DNA of 64,000 nucleotides from NCBI RefSeq assembly GCF_013359595.1, contig NZ_JABFMP010000004.1, forward strand, positions 186,001 through 250,000. Direction: 5' to 3'. The notes beneath the pieces are model-generated. The model was not told the DNA's origin. It ran no database searches and saw only the letters and a program-made list of their open reading frames with translations. Positions 18,507 through 27,615 of this stretch are shown here, one piece after another. The stretch comes from Pseudomonas sp. C1C7 (lineage in GTDB: Bacteria > Pseudomonadota > Gammaproteobacteria > Pseudomonadales > Pseudomonadaceae). The stretch's first letter is position 1; each line of letters begins with the position of its first letter. Both the position numbers and the translations under genes were made by a program.

Positions 18507-18812
18507 ATGAAAGCCAAACGCAACACGCTCCCCGTTTCCTATCGACTGGCGGTTTTCTCGCGGGTGCTGGCTGCCGTGCTCGGCGGTTATGTCATCACGG
18601 CGCTGTCGAGTGTCTGCCTGACGCTGTGGGTGCCCATGGCGCGCGCCGAAGCGGTGGTGACCGGGATGATGAGTTCGTTTCTGGTCTATCTGCTGGCGGT
18701 GATCTGGTGCTTCGCCTGTCGCACCGCCTGGCGGGCCTGGCTGGGGTTGATCGTGCCTGCGCTGATTCTCGCGACAGCCGCCGGCCTGACTTACTGGATG
18801 GGCCGCCCATGA
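18507..18812 (+). CDS. DUF3649 domain-containing membrane protein
   Basis: A 101-residue protein with three hydrophobic helices (SRVLAAVLGGYVITALSSVCLTLW; GMMSSFLVYLLAVIWCF; LGLIVPALILATAAGLTYW). It matches DUF3649, small inner-membrane proteins encoded in iron-regulated operons with a PepSY protein and DUF3325. ATG 18507 follows a CAGG motif. Its TGA overlaps the ATG of the next gene (ATGA), so translation is coupled. Confidence 0.86.
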   Translation: MKAKRNTLPVSYRLAVFSRVLAAVLGGYVITALSSVCLTLWVPMARAEAVVTGMMSSFLVYLLAVIWCFACRTAWRAWLGLIVPALILATAAGLTYWMGRP

Positions 18813-20389
18813 AAGAGGGATTTCGCCAGGCCATGGCCTGGTTGCACACTTGGGCCGGTCTGACGTTCGGCTGGCTGTTGTTCGCGATTTTCCTGACCGG
18901 CACGCTCGCCTATTTCAAGGACGAGACCACTCACTGGATGCAGCCGGAAATCCCCCTGCGTTCGGTGTCCAGCGAAGCCAGCCTGACCCTGGCCCAGCAG
19001 TATCTCGAACAACACGCTGCCAATGCCTCGCGCTGGATCATCGACCTGCCCGGCGTTCGCGAGCCTGGCCTGACCGTGCGCTGGCAGCCGGCGCCGGCCA
19101 AGCCTGGTGAACGCGGACAGTTCACAGAGAAACGCCTCGATCCGCAAACCGGTGCCGAGGTGCAGGGCCGCGAGACCCTGGGCGGCGAATTCTTCTATCG
19201 CTTCCACTTCCAACTGCAGATGCCGTATCCCTGGGGCCGCTGGCTGTCGACCATCGCGGCGATGGTGATGTTCGTCGCGCTGATCAGCGGGATCATCACC
19301 CACAAGAAAATCTTCAAGGACTTCTTCACCTTCCGCCCGCGCAAGGGCCAGCGCTCCTGGCTCGACGGGCACAACGCGGTGGGTGTGCTGGTGTTGCCGT
19401 TTCACCTGATGATCACCTACAGCAGTCTGGTGATCTTCATGGCCATGGTAATGCCGGCGAGCATCGTCGCCGCCTACAAAGGCGACGTGCAGGCCTTCTA
19501 CAGCGAGCTGTTTCCAGCGTCCAGCAACACAAAAGCCTCCGGCAATCCGGCACCGCTGTTGCCGTTGGCGACGATGCAGGAGAAGGCCCGGGAGCAGTGG
19601 TCCGGCGGTAGCGCCGTGCGGGTGACGGTGAACAATCCCGGTGATGCGAACGCCTCGGTGGTACTGGCGCGGGATGGCGCCGACCGCGTGGTCCACGATT
19701 TCGGCAGCGCCGTGACCTTCAACGGCGCCACCGGGCAATTGCTGGCTGCGGCCCCGGAGCCTGGGCTGCCACGGGCGATCGCCGGCGGTTTCTACGGTTT
19801 GCACATGGGCCATTTCGCCGGTCCGCTGTTGCGCTGGCTCTACTTTATCTGCGGTCTGGCGAGCACGGCGATGATTGGCACCGGGCTGGTGATCTGGCTC
19901 GGCAAGCGCCAGCTCAAGCATGTCAAAAGCGGCGTGATGCCCTTCGAATTGCGGCTGGTGGACGTGCTGAACATCGCCAGCATGTCGGGGCTGGTCATCG
20001 CGGTGGCGGTGTTCTTCTGGAGCAATCGGCTGTTGCCGGTGGACATGGCCGGGCGGGCGGACTGGGAGGTCAACAGCTTCTTTATCGCCTGGGGGCTGAG
20101 TCTGTTGCACACCATGCTGCGCCGCGGTCGCTCGGCCTGGGTCGAGCAGTTGACCCTGGCCGCGCTGCTGCTGGGCGCGGTGCCGCTGCTCAATGCCCTG
20201 ACCACGCCGTATCACCTGGGCAACGCGTTCGCCACGGGCGACTGGATCATGGCCGGTTTCGATCTGGCGTGTCTGGGCAGCGGTCTGTTCCTGGGGTGGG
20301 CCGCGTGGAAAATGCGCCGCGCCGGGCAGGCTGAAAAGGCCGGACGGCACAGCGCACAAGCGATCAACCTTGAGCAGGAGGCCAACTGA
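18809..20389 (+). CDS. PepSY-associated TM helix protein (siderophore-iron reductase type)
   Basis: A 526-residue inner-membrane protein with an N-terminal helix (WLHTWAGLTFGWLLFAIFLTGTLAYF), a periplasmic PepSY-like segment, further helices with conserved His (LISGIITHKKIF; LDGHNAVGVLVLPFHLMITY) and a C-terminal helical bundle. Proteins of this family reduce or release iron from siderophores at the inner membrane (FpvG-like). The His residues in helices fit heme binding. It starts inside the DUF3649 stop and ends flush against DUF3325. Confidence 0.9.
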   Translation: MKEGFRQAMAWLHTWAGLTFGWLLFAIFLTGTLAYFKDETTHWMQPEIPLRSVSSEASLTLAQQYLEQHAANASRWIIDLPGVREPGLTVRWQPAPAKPGERGQFTEKRLDPQTGAEVQGRETLGGEFFYRFHFQLQMPYPWGRWLSTIAAMVMFVALISGIITHKKIFKDFFTFRPRKGQRSWLDGHNAVGVLVLPFHLMITYSSLVIFMAMVMPASIVAAYKGDVQAFYSELFPASSNTKASGNPAPLLPLATMQEKAREQWSGGSAVRVTVNNPGDANASVVLARDGADRVVHDFGSAVTFNGATGQLLAAAPEPGLPRAIAGGFYGLHMGHFAGPLLRWLYFICGLASTAMIGTGLVIWLGKRQLKHVKSGVMPFELRLVDVLNIASMSGLVIAVAVFFWSNRLLPVDMAGRADWEVNSFFIAWGLSLLHTMLRRGRSAWVEQLTLAALLLGAVPLLNALTTPYHLGNAFATGDWIMAGFDLACLGSGLFLGWAAWKMRRAGQAEKAGRHSAQAINLEQEAN

Positions 20390-20716
20390 ATGTTGCTGGC
20401 CAGCTTGCTCTGTTACGGCGGATTCACCGCGCTGTGTCTGTCCATGGATCGGCACCATGTCGAGTTGCTCGGGCGCAAGTCATCGCTGGCGCTGCGTCGG
20501 TGGATGAAGGTCGCGGGATGGTCGTTGCTGGGGGTGTCGCTGTGGGCGACGGTGTCGACCACCGGTTGGGAATTCGGACTGGTGGAATGGTTCGCGGTGT
20601 TGATGCTCAGCGCCTTGTTGCTGGTACTGCTGATGCCGTATCGCCCGCGCCTGGCGTTGTCGCTGGCGGCGTTTGGCCTGCTGCTCAGCCCGATTGCCGC
20701 GTTCGCGATCCTTTGA
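20390..20716 (+). CDS. DUF3325 domain-containing membrane protein
   Basis: A 108-residue protein with three to four hydrophobic helices and the DUF3325 pattern (LLCYGGFTALCLSMDRHHVELLGR at the N-terminus). It is a usual partner of DUF3649 and PepSY proteins in TonB-dependent iron systems. ATG follows the preceding TGA with no gap. Role unknown beyond the genetic link. Confidence 0.86.
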   Translation: MLLASLLCYGGFTALCLSMDRHHVELLGRKSSLALRRWMKVAGWSLLGVSLWATVSTTGWEFGLVEWFAVLMLSALLLVLLMPYRPRLALSLAAFGLLLSPIAAFAIL

Positions 20717-20720
20717 ATCG

Positions 20721-21302
20721 ATGATCAAATTTCCCCCCGAACCCTGCGACCTGGAGCCCCGCGAGCACGACGAACCGCGTGGCGACCGTGCGCATTTTCT
20801 TCAGGTATTTCTCTCGCAACAGTCGCAGATGGAAGCACTGGTGAATCGCCGCGTCGGTTGCCGCGCCACCGCCGCAGACCTGGTGCAGGACCTGTTCCTG
20901 CGATTCTGGCGGCGGCCTCTGGTGCAGGTCGAGGAACTGAGCACCTACCTGCTGCGTTGCGCCGGCAACATCGCCATCGACCATCTGCGCAGCGAAGGCA
21001 CGCGGGCGCGGGCCAGCGAAGGCTTGATGGTGGAGCCGTCGGACGGCATGGGAAGTGAACCGCAGGCGGCGCTGGAGGCCGGCAACGATTTGCGCCATGT
21101 CGAGGCGGCGTTGCGCGCCTTGCCCGAGCGCACGCGGCAGATCTTCCTGCTCAATCGCATCCATGGCCGCAAATACGCCGAGATCGCCAAGGCCATGGGC
21201 CTGTCCCAAAGTGCCGTGGAAAAACATATGATGCGCGCGCTCGAAGCCTGCAAGGCCAGCCTGCGGGAAGCGTCACCGCGTACGCCAGGGAAAGCACCGT
21301 GA
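20721..21302 (+). CDS. ECF sigma factor, FecI/iron-starvation type
   Basis: A 193-residue ECF sigma factor. Region 2 is seen at RRVGCRATAADLVQDLFLRFWRR and region 4 at ALPERTRQIFLLNRIHGRKYAEIAKAMGLSQSAVEKHMMRAL, the FecI-like motif. Such factors are kept inactive by the FecR-type anti-sigma protein and released by a ferri-siderophore signal through the TonB receptor. ATG 20721 is 4 bases after DUF3325; the stop overlaps the GTG of fecR. Confidence 0.93.
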   Translation: MIKFPPEPCDLEPREHDEPRGDRAHFLQVFLSQQSQMEALVNRRVGCRATAADLVQDLFLRFWRRPLVQVEELSTYLLRCAGNIAIDHLRSEGTRARASEGLMVEPSDGMGSEPQAALEAGNDLRHVEAALRALPERTRQIFLLNRIHGRKYAEIAKAMGLSQSAVEKHMMRALEACKASLREASPRTPGKAP

Positions 21303-22288
21303 ACAACCTCGAACGCGTCACTCCGACGCCCGATCAGGAGCAGCAGGCGCTGGCTTGGCTGAGTCTGTTGCATGACCAGCCCACAAGCGCAGACCAGGCC
21401 ACCTTCAGTCAGTGGCTGCAGGCTGACCCGGCCCATGCCGAAGCCTATGCCCGCGCGCAGGTGTTGTGGGAATTGAGCGAAGGGCCGGCTCGCACCCTGG
21501 CCGATGAAGATGCCCTGGCCTTGCAGCGTTACCTCAATGCCATGAACGGTTCGCGACGTTCCAGCGTGCGGCGCTGGTCCGGTGCGTTGGCGATGGCGGC
21601 GTGCCTGTTGCTGATGGTCAGCCTCGGTACCGGTTGGCAGCCTCTGCGCTGGCTGGACGATCTGGGCGCCGATTACGTCTCGGCGCCGGGGGAAATCCGC
21701 ACCGTCACCCTGGCCGATCAGTCGCAAGTCACCCTCGACGCCGACAGCGCTATCGCGGTGGATTTCAGCGGCGGCGAGCGGCATGTGCAGGTGCGGCGTG
21801 GCGCGGGTTTCTTCAGCGTGACCCACACCGGCGAGCCGTTCGTGGTGGACGCGGAAAAAGGTCAGGCGCGGGTGCTGGGCACGCAATTCGAAGTGCGTCT
21901 GCAACCCCATGGCGCGCAGGTGACGGTGTTGTCCGGGCGCGTTGGCGTGACCGCCGATAAAGATGCTCCGCAGCAAATCCTTACTGCCGGCCAGCAGGTG
22001 GCCTATGGCGAGGGTGCGGCGCAACCGTTGCACACGGTAGACAGCGAAGCGCAACTGGCGTGGCGCCAGGGCTGGCTCAATTACTACAAGGCGCCCCTGG
22101 CCGATGTGGTGCAGGATCTGCGGCGTTATTACCCCGGGCGGATTGTGTTGCTCAGCGATGAGTTGGGCAGGCGGCGGGTCAGTGGCAGCTTTCCGAGCCG
22201 CAACCCACAGGCGGTGTTGAGTTCATTGCAGGGGGTGATGGGGTTTGAGCAGCATCAGGTGTTGGGGCATCTGATAATTTTGCGGTGA
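21299..22288 (+). CDS. FecR family anti-sigma regulator
   Basis: A 329-residue protein with an N-terminal DUF4880 domain (QQALAWLSLLHDQPTSADQATFSQWLQADPAHAEAYARAQ), one transmembrane helix (WSGALAMAACLLLMVSLGTGW) and a periplasmic FecR domain (TVTLADQSQVTLDADSAIAVDF; VLSGRVGVTA). It senses the loaded receptor in the periplasm and controls the sigma factor in the cytoplasm. GTG start overlaps the sigma stop (GTGA). Confidence 0.93.
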   Translation: MNNLERVTPTPDQEQQALAWLSLLHDQPTSADQATFSQWLQADPAHAEAYARAQVLWELSEGPARTLADEDALALQRYLNAMNGSRRSSVRRWSGALAMAACLLLMVSLGTGWQPLRWLDDLGADYVSAPGEIRTVTLADQSQVTLDADSAIAVDFSGGERHVQVRRGAGFFSVTHTGEPFVVDAEKGQARVLGTQFEVRLQPHGAQVTVLSGRVGVTADKDAPQQILTAGQQVAYGEGAAQPLHTVDSEAQLAWRQGWLNYYKAPLADVVQDLRRYYPGRIVLLSDELGRRRVSGSFPSRNPQAVLSSLQGVMGFEQHQVLGHLIILR

Positions 22289-22298
22289 AAGTAAAAGC

Positions 22299-22374
22299 AA
22301 AGATCGCAGCCTTCGGCAGCTCCGACAGGTTGAACGCGAACCCGTGCAGGAGCTGCCGAAGGCTGCGATCTTTT
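22299..22374. repeat. REP-type inverted repeat, family A
   Basis: AAGATCGCAGCCTTCGGCAG and its inverse CTGCCGAAGGCTGCGATCTT form a long hairpin ending in TTTT, 10 bases after fecR. It can serve as terminator between fecR and the receptor gene. Confidence 0.8.
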
Positions 22375-22440
22375 GATCTTCAAAAAAATATTTTCAGATC
22401 CCGGTGAGGTAAACCCAAACCCCATCCGTGTAGTGACTGA

Positions 22441-22459
22441 AACAGCGAATCATTCGCAT
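22441..22459 (+). promoter_or_regulatory. Candidate Fur box before the TonB receptor
   Basis: AACAGCGAATCATTCGCAT contains the palindrome GCGAATCATTCGC and the GAATCATTC core of pseudomonad Fur sites. It lies 30 bases before the receptor ATG. Direct Fur control in addition to the sigma factor is plausible, not shown. Confidence 0.5.
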
Positions 22460-22488
22460 CCGTTGCGGTTCTACACAGGTCATGAGTC

Positions 22489-24918
22489 ATGAAGTCCAGG
22501 GCAAAATCCGGTTCGGTCAAACAGTGGTTGGGTGCTTCTGCGTTAGGTTTTTCGGTATTGGCGTTGCTGCCCCTGAGCGTGGCGATGGCCGCTGACACGG
22601 GCAGCAGTCAGCAACGCGGGCAGTTCAATTTCTCCCTGGCCGCCAAGCCACTGCCCCAGGCCCTGAGCGACTTCACCCGGGCCACCGGCATCAGCGTCGT
22701 CTACACCGACGAGACGCCCTACGGCCTCAACGCCCCGGCGATCAACGGCCAGATGAGCGCCGAACAGGCGTTGCAACGTTTGCTCAGCGGATCGGGCTTC
22801 ACCTTCCGCCGTACCGATGGCCACACCATGGCCCTTGAACCGCTGCCCACCGAAGGCGCCCTGAACCTTGGCGCGACCACCATTACTTCGGTGGTGGAAC
22901 AGTCCGAGAGCTACCAGCCGCCGCCCGTGAGTTCGGTGGCGCGCACCTCGGCGCCGATCCAGGAAATCCCCCAGACCATCAACGTGGTCGCCTCTCAGGT
23001 CATTCGCGACCAGGCGCCGCGCAATCTGGATGACGCCTTGGCCAACGTCAGCGGCATCACCCAGGGCAACACGTTGGGCAGCACCCAGGATTCGGTCATG
23101 ACCCGCGGCTTCGGCGACAACCGCAACGGTTCGATCATGCGCGACAGCATGCCCATCGTGCAGGGTCGCGGCATGAACGCCACGGTGGATCGGGTCGAGG
23201 TGCTCAAGGGGCCGGCATCGTTGCTCTACGGCATTCAGGACCCGGGCGGGGTGGTGAACATGGTCAGCAAGAAGCCCGAGCTTGCGCAGTACAACGCCCT
23301 GACCCTGCGTGGCTCGACCTATGGCGAAGGCAAGAACGGCAGCGGCGGCACCTTCGACAGCACCGGCGCCTTGGGCACTTCGGGGTTGGCCTATCGCATG
23401 GTGCTGGACCACGAAGACGAAGATTACTGGCGCAACTACGGCGTGCACCGCGAGACCCTGGTTGCACCGTCCCTGGCCTGGTTCGGCGAAAGCACCAAGC
23501 TGCTGTTCGCCTACGAACACCGGGAGTTCCTGACCCCGTTCGACCGCGGCACGATCATCGATCCCCGGGACAACCATCCGCTGGACATCTCCCGCGATCG
23601 CCGTCTCGACGAGCCTTTCAACAACATGGAAGGGCGCTCGGACCTCTATCATTTCGAGGCCGATCACGAACTCAACGACAACTGGAATGCCCACTTCGGC
23701 TACAGCTGGAACCGCGAAACCTACGACGCCAGCCAGGTGCGCGTGACCGCCATCGACACCAACAAAGGCACCCTGACTCGCAGCATGGACGGCACGCAGA
23801 ACGCGATCAGCACCGACCGTTTCACTACCGCCAGCCTCGAAGGCAAGGTGAACGTGCTGGGCATGCAGCATGACCTGGTGTTCGGCATCGACGACGAATA
23901 CCGCAAGATCTACCGCGAAGACCTGATCCGCCAGAAAAGCCTGACCACCTTCAGCTACCTCAACCCGGTTTATGGCCGTGAAGTCGAAGGCACCACCGTC
24001 AGCCCGGCCGACAGCGCGCAGACCGATCTGCTACGCAGCGATTCGGTGTTCTTCCAGGACTCGATCCACCTGAACGACCAGTGGATTCTGGTGGCAGGCG
24101 CGCGCTTCCAGGAATACGACCAGTACGCCGGCAAGGGCGTGCCGTTCCACGCCAATACCGACAGCAACGGCCAGAAGTGGGTGCCGCGCGCAGGCCTGGT
24201 GTATCGCTACACCGATGCCTTGTCGTTCTACGGCAGCTACACCGAATCGTTCAAGCCGAACTCGACCATCGCGCCCTTGAGCGGCAGCACCGCCGTACTC
24301 GACGGCAGTGTTGCGCCGGAAGAGGCCAAGTCCTGGGAGCTGGGCGCCAAGCTGGACCTGCCGGGCCGGGTGACGGGCAATATCGCGCTGTTCGATATCA
24401 AGAAACGCAACGTGCTGATCGCCAACTCGGAAGGGCCGGTGACGATCTACAGCGCTGCTGGAGAGGTGCGTTCCCGAGGGCTCGAAGTGGACCTGAGCGG
24501 GCAACTCAGCGACCGCTGGAGCCTGATCGGCAGCTATGCCTACACCGATGCCGAGGTCACCAAGGACCCGGACTACGAAGGCAAGCGATTGCAGAACGTG
24601 GCGAAGAACAGCGGCTCGCTGTCGGCGGTGTATGACTTCGGCCGGATCATCGGCGGCGATCAGCTACGGGTGGGCGCCGGTGCCCGTTATGTCGGGGAAC
24701 GGGCGGGCAACGCAGTGAATGATTTCGACCTGCCGAGCTACACCGTGGCCGATGCCTTCGCCACCTACGACACCCAGCTGGACGGGCAGAAGGTCAAGTT
24801 TCAGCTCAACGTGAAGAACCTGTTCGACCGCACCTACTACACCTCGGCGGCGAGCCAGTTCTTCGTGTCGATGGGGGATTCACGGCAGGTGGTGCTGTCG
24901 AGCACCCTCGAGTTCTGA
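22489..24918 (+). CDS. TonB-dependent siderophore receptor with signalling domain
   Basis: An 809-residue outer-membrane receptor. After a signal peptide (ALGFSVLALLPLSVAMA) comes an STN signalling domain (FNFSLAAKPLPQALSDFTRATGISVVY, about residues 45-125). The plug follows (APIQEIPQTINVVASQVIRDQ; VEVLKGPASLLYGIQDPGGVVNMVSKKP), then a 22-strand barrel ending in LSSTLEF. The STN domain talks to the FecR protein encoded upstream. The siderophore cannot be named from sequence; FpvA/FoxA/FiuA-like ferric siderophore uptake is likely. Confidence 0.94.
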   Translation: MKSRAKSGSVKQWLGASALGFSVLALLPLSVAMAADTGSSQQRGQFNFSLAAKPLPQALSDFTRATGISVVYTDETPYGLNAPAINGQMSAEQALQRLLSGSGFTFRRTDGHTMALEPLPTEGALNLGATTITSVVEQSESYQPPPVSSVARTSAPIQEIPQTINVVASQVIRDQAPRNLDDALANVSGITQGNTLGSTQDSVMTRGFGDNRNGSIMRDSMPIVQGRGMNATVDRVEVLKGPASLLYGIQDPGGVVNMVSKKPELAQYNALTLRGSTYGEGKNGSGGTFDSTGALGTSGLAYRMVLDHEDEDYWRNYGVHRETLVAPSLAWFGESTKLLFAYEHREFLTPFDRGTIIDPRDNHPLDISRDRRLDEPFNNMEGRSDLYHFEADHELNDNWNAHFGYSWNRETYDASQVRVTAIDTNKGTLTRSMDGTQNAISTDRFTTASLEGKVNVLGMQHDLVFGIDDEYRKIYREDLIRQKSLTTFSYLNPVYGREVEGTTVSPADSAQTDLLRSDSVFFQDSIHLNDQWILVAGARFQEYDQYAGKGVPFHANTDSNGQKWVPRAGLVYRYTDALSFYGSYTESFKPNSTIAPLSGSTAVLDGSVAPEEAKSWELGAKLDLPGRVTGNIALFDIKKRNVLIANSEGPVTIYSAAGEVRSRGLEVDLSGQLSDRWSLIGSYAYTDAEVTKDPDYEGKRLQNVAKNSGSLSAVYDFGRIIGGDQLRVGAGARYVGERAGNAVNDFDLPSYTVADAFATYDTQLDGQKVKFQLNVKNLFDRTYYTSAASQFFVSMGDSRQVVLSSTLEF

Positions 24919-24927
24919 GGCGGTAGC

Positions 24928-25010
24928 TAAAAGATCGCAGCCTTCGGCAGCTCCTGCAGGGGATTTGCGTTTCCCTGTAGGAGCTGCCGAAGGCTGCGAT
25001 CTTTTGATTT
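24928..25010. repeat. REP-type inverted repeat, family A
   Basis: AAAAGATCGCAGCCTTCGGC and its inverse GCCGAAGGCTGCGATCTTTT lie between the convergent receptor and AraC genes. A and T runs on both sides fit a bidirectional terminator. Confidence 0.82.
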
Positions 25011-25014
25011 TGCT

Positions 25015-25890
25015 TCAGCGCAAAAACGCCTGCCGATACTCCCCCGGCGTCCCGCCCAATGCCTGGCGAAACCGATTGGTAAAGTGGCTGGCACTGGCAA
25101 ACCCGCAAGCCAGTGCAATCTCTCCCAGCGGCTGCGAGGTGCAGCGCAGCAGCTCCCGCGCCCGGTTCAGGCGGCGTGCCAGCACATACTGATGCGGCGG
25201 CAGGCCGAAGCTTTCGCGGAACATCCGCGCAAAGTGGTATTCGGACAGCGAACACAACGCCGCCAGCTGCCCCAGGCTGATGGCCGTGTCCAGATGGCTG
25301 TCGATGTACTCCACTAACAGCCGCCGTTGATGCGCGGCCAACCCACCTTTCAGACGCAGGTTCGGCCGATTGCCGACCTGGCTGAGCAGGGCGTGGCTGA
25401 GGATTTCGTGAGCCAGGCTGCTGGTGAGCAGGCGCTCGCCCGGTTCGTCCCAGTTCAGGGCAATCAACTGCCGAAAACGTCCCGCCTGTTGCGGATCCTC
25501 GAGAAAGGTCTGCTCGCGCAGTTGCAACTCCCGAGGCTCGCGATCCAGCAGCGTGACGCAACCAAGGGCGAATTGTTCGGGGCTGAAATACAGGTGGGCC
25601 AGGCGAATGTCGCCGTTGATCACCCAGCCGGATTGATGGTCGGCGGGCAGGATGCACAGCTTGTCCGGGCCGCCCTTGGTGCCGGGCTGGTCGCGGCGAA
25701 AGGTGCCGGTGCCGCCATCGATGTAGCACGACAGCGTGTGATGGCTCGGCGCTTCGTAGTCCTGGGCGTCGTGATGATTGCTCCACAAGGCCGCGGACAA
25801 GCCGTCACCGAGCTCGGCGCAGTGCTCCAGGCGAGCATTGGGCGAGCGGTTGAGGGCTTGAAAGACTTGCAGGGTATCCAGGGCGGCCAT
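25015..25890 (-). CDS. AraC family transcriptional regulator
   Basis: A 291-residue regulator with an N-terminal cupin-like sensing domain and two C-terminal helix-turn-helix motifs (LGQLAALCSLSEYHFARMFRESFG; LGEIALACGFASASHFTNRFRQALGGTPGEYR). It is convergent with the TonB receptor and divergent, with a 138-base gap, from an EamA exporter that it may control. Effector unknown. Confidence 0.9.
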   Translation of the reverse strand: MAALDTLQVFQALNRSPNARLEHCAELGDGLSAALWSNHHDAQDYEAPSHHTLSCYIDGGTGTFRRDQPGTKGGPDKLCILPADHQSGWVINGDIRLAHLYFSPEQFALGCVTLLDREPRELQLREQTFLEDPQQAGRFRQLIALNWDEPGERLLTSSLAHEILSHALLSQVGNRPNLRLKGGLAAHQRRLLVEYIDSHLDTAISLGQLAALCSLSEYHFARMFRESFGLPPHQYVLARRLNRARELLRCTSQPLGEIALACGFASASHFTNRFRQALGGTPGEYRQAFLR

Positions 25891-26028
25891 GATCGATTCT
25901 CTCCGACGCCTTGCATCCTACTCCGTAGACCTGCGCCTGCCAGCCCGTGGTGCGACAAAAGCGCAAGTTTATGCAAGTGCGCAGGCCAGCGCCGCAGGAC
26001 ACTGGTGACCTATCGAGGAGCCTGCGCC

Positions 26029-26931
26029 ATGAACCTTTCTTTGTATTTGCTGACCGTGTTGATCTGGGGCACCACCTGGATTGCCCTCAAGTGGCAACTG
26101 GGTGTGGTGGCTATCCCGGTGTCGATTGTCTATCGCTTCGGCCTTGCCGCGCTGGTGCTGTTCGCAATGTTGCTGCTCAGCCGCAAGCTGCAAGTGATGA
26201 ACCGTCGCGGGCACCTGATCTGCCTGGCCCAGGGCCTGTGCCTGTTCTGCGTCAACTTTATGTGCTTCCTCACCGCCAGCCAATGGATTCCCAGCGGTCT
26301 GGTGGCCGTGGTGTTTTCCACCGCGACCCTGTGGAACGCCCTCAATGCGCGGGTGTTCTTCGGCCAGAAGATCGCCCGCAATGTGTTAATGGGTGGCGCG
26401 TTGGGCCTGATGGGCCTGGGGTTGCTGTTCTGGCCCGAACTGGTCGGCCACACCGCCAGCCCGCAGACCTTGCTCGGCCTAGGTCTGGCCCTGTGCGGGA
26501 CCTTGTGTTTCTCGGCGGGGAACATGCTGTCGAGCCTGCAACAGAAAGCCGGGCTCAAGCCCTTGACCACCAATGCCTGGGGCATGGCGTACGGGGCGGC
26601 GATGCTGTCGGTGTGGTGCCTGGTCAAGGGCATTCCGTTCGACATGGAGTGGAATGCCCGTTACATCGGCTCGCTGCTGTATCTGGTGATTCCGGGGTCG
26701 GTGATCGGCTTCACCGCTTACCTGACCCTGGTCGGACGCATGGGCCCGGAGCGCGCCGCCTATTGCACCGTGCTGTTTCCGGTGGTGGCGCTGAATGTCT
26801 CGGCATTCGTCGAAGGCTACCAGTGGACCGCTCCGGCGCTGATCGGGCTGGTGATGGTGATGTTCGGTAACGTGCTGGTGTTCCGCAAACCCAGGCCAGC
26901 GATGAATGCCGGGGCGGGCAAGCTGGCTTGA
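26029..26931 (+). CDS. DMT superfamily (EamA) transporter
   Basis: A 300-residue inner-membrane protein with ten predicted helices in two EamA repeats. It starts MNLSLYLLTVLIWGTTWIALKW, a typical EamA N-terminus. ATG 26029 is chosen because it gives a clean first helix and has GAGGAG a few bases upstream; the longer in-frame extension is not supported. EamA exporters move metabolites or amino acids out of the cell; the substrate is unknown. The divergent AraC gene is the probable regulator. Confidence 0.9.
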   Translation: MNLSLYLLTVLIWGTTWIALKWQLGVVAIPVSIVYRFGLAALVLFAMLLLSRKLQVMNRRGHLICLAQGLCLFCVNFMCFLTASQWIPSGLVAVVFSTATLWNALNARVFFGQKIARNVLMGGALGLMGLGLLFWPELVGHTASPQTLLGLGLALCGTLCFSAGNMLSSLQQKAGLKPLTTNAWGMAYGAAMLSVWCLVKGIPFDMEWNARYIGSLLYLVIPGSVIGFTAYLTLVGRMGPERAAYCTVLFPVVALNVSAFVEGYQWTAPALIGLVMVMFGNVLVFRKPRPAMNAGAGKLA

Positions 26932-26943
26932 TCGGCGAGTGGG

Positions 26944-27453
26944 TCAGTTGTCCTTGCCCACCAACAGATAAATCAGGCCGAGGAACATGTACTCAATGTT
27001 GCTTCGCGCCCAGTCGAAGGCATTGCGCTGCGCGGAATACTCCATGTCGAACCATTCGTTGAGAATGATCACGTAGAGCGTTTGATAAACAAAAAGCGCG
27101 GTGCTGAAACCGATGATGGCGAACTTCTTGGCTTCGTGGAATTCGCCGCGAGGCGCGGCAAGTTTGCGGTACAGATGATAAGTGCCGACCAGGAAACTGA
27201 AGGTGTAGATGATCTCCAGGGTGATGATTGCCCAGTAAAAACGGTGGTGGAACAGCGTTGAACTGATGGCTCGATATTGCCGGGAGTCGTTGCCCTCGGT
27301 ATTGCTCATGCTGATGATTCGACCGATGTAGTCGGAGTAGGCCGCGTAGTCGGTGAAATTGTTGGTGAGGGTCATCAGACCGAAAAGTGCGGCCATCAGG
27401 ACGACGACTATTTTGCTTCGCCTGATAACGCCGGCGGTGGTGAAGTTGCTCAT
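26944..27453 (-). CDS. DUF2165 family membrane protein
   Basis: A 169-residue protein with four hydrophobic helices (KIVVVLMAALFGLMTLTNNFTDY; RFYWAIITLEIIYTFSFLVGTYHLY; KFAIIGFSTALFVYQTLYVIILNEWF; IEYMFLGLIYLLVG). It fits DUF2165, predicted small integral membrane proteins of unknown role. ATG 27453 is chosen over an upstream start because GGAG lies 9 bases before it and the membrane topology starts there. Confidence 0.8.
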   Translation of the reverse strand: MSNFTTAGVIRRSKIVVVLMAALFGLMTLTNNFTDYAAYSDYIGRIISMSNTEGNDSRQYRAISSTLFHHRFYWAIITLEIIYTFSFLVGTYHLYRKLAAPRGEFHEAKKFAIIGFSTALFVYQTLYVIILNEWFDMEYSAQRNAFDWARSNIEYMFLGLIYLLVGKDN

Positions 27454-27579
27454 GCAAATACGCTCCGAATACACGCAAAGTGCGGTTATTTCGTCGGAGT
27501 CTATAGCCGTTTCCCGCCATTGGGCCGGGGCACTGATTTGCAAGTTATGTCGTTGCTGCACCGGTGTTTAAAGCGTTAA

Positions 27580-27611
27580 AAGGCGGCACGTCGACCGGGA
27601 CGTGCCGCCTT
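27580..27611 (-). terminator. Rho-independent terminator after the GhrB-like gene
   Basis: A perfect 13-bp stem (AAGGCGGCACGTC / GACGTGCCGCCTT) with a 6-base loop is followed on the minus strand by TTTAA. It starts 4 bases past the stop of the reductase gene. Confidence 0.85.
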
Positions 27612-27615
27612 GATA

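Noticed and set aside
18791..20458. A 555-residue open frame antisense to the PepSY gene
   Set aside because: Low-complexity His/Gln/Arg-rich shadow of a well-supported membrane protein gene.
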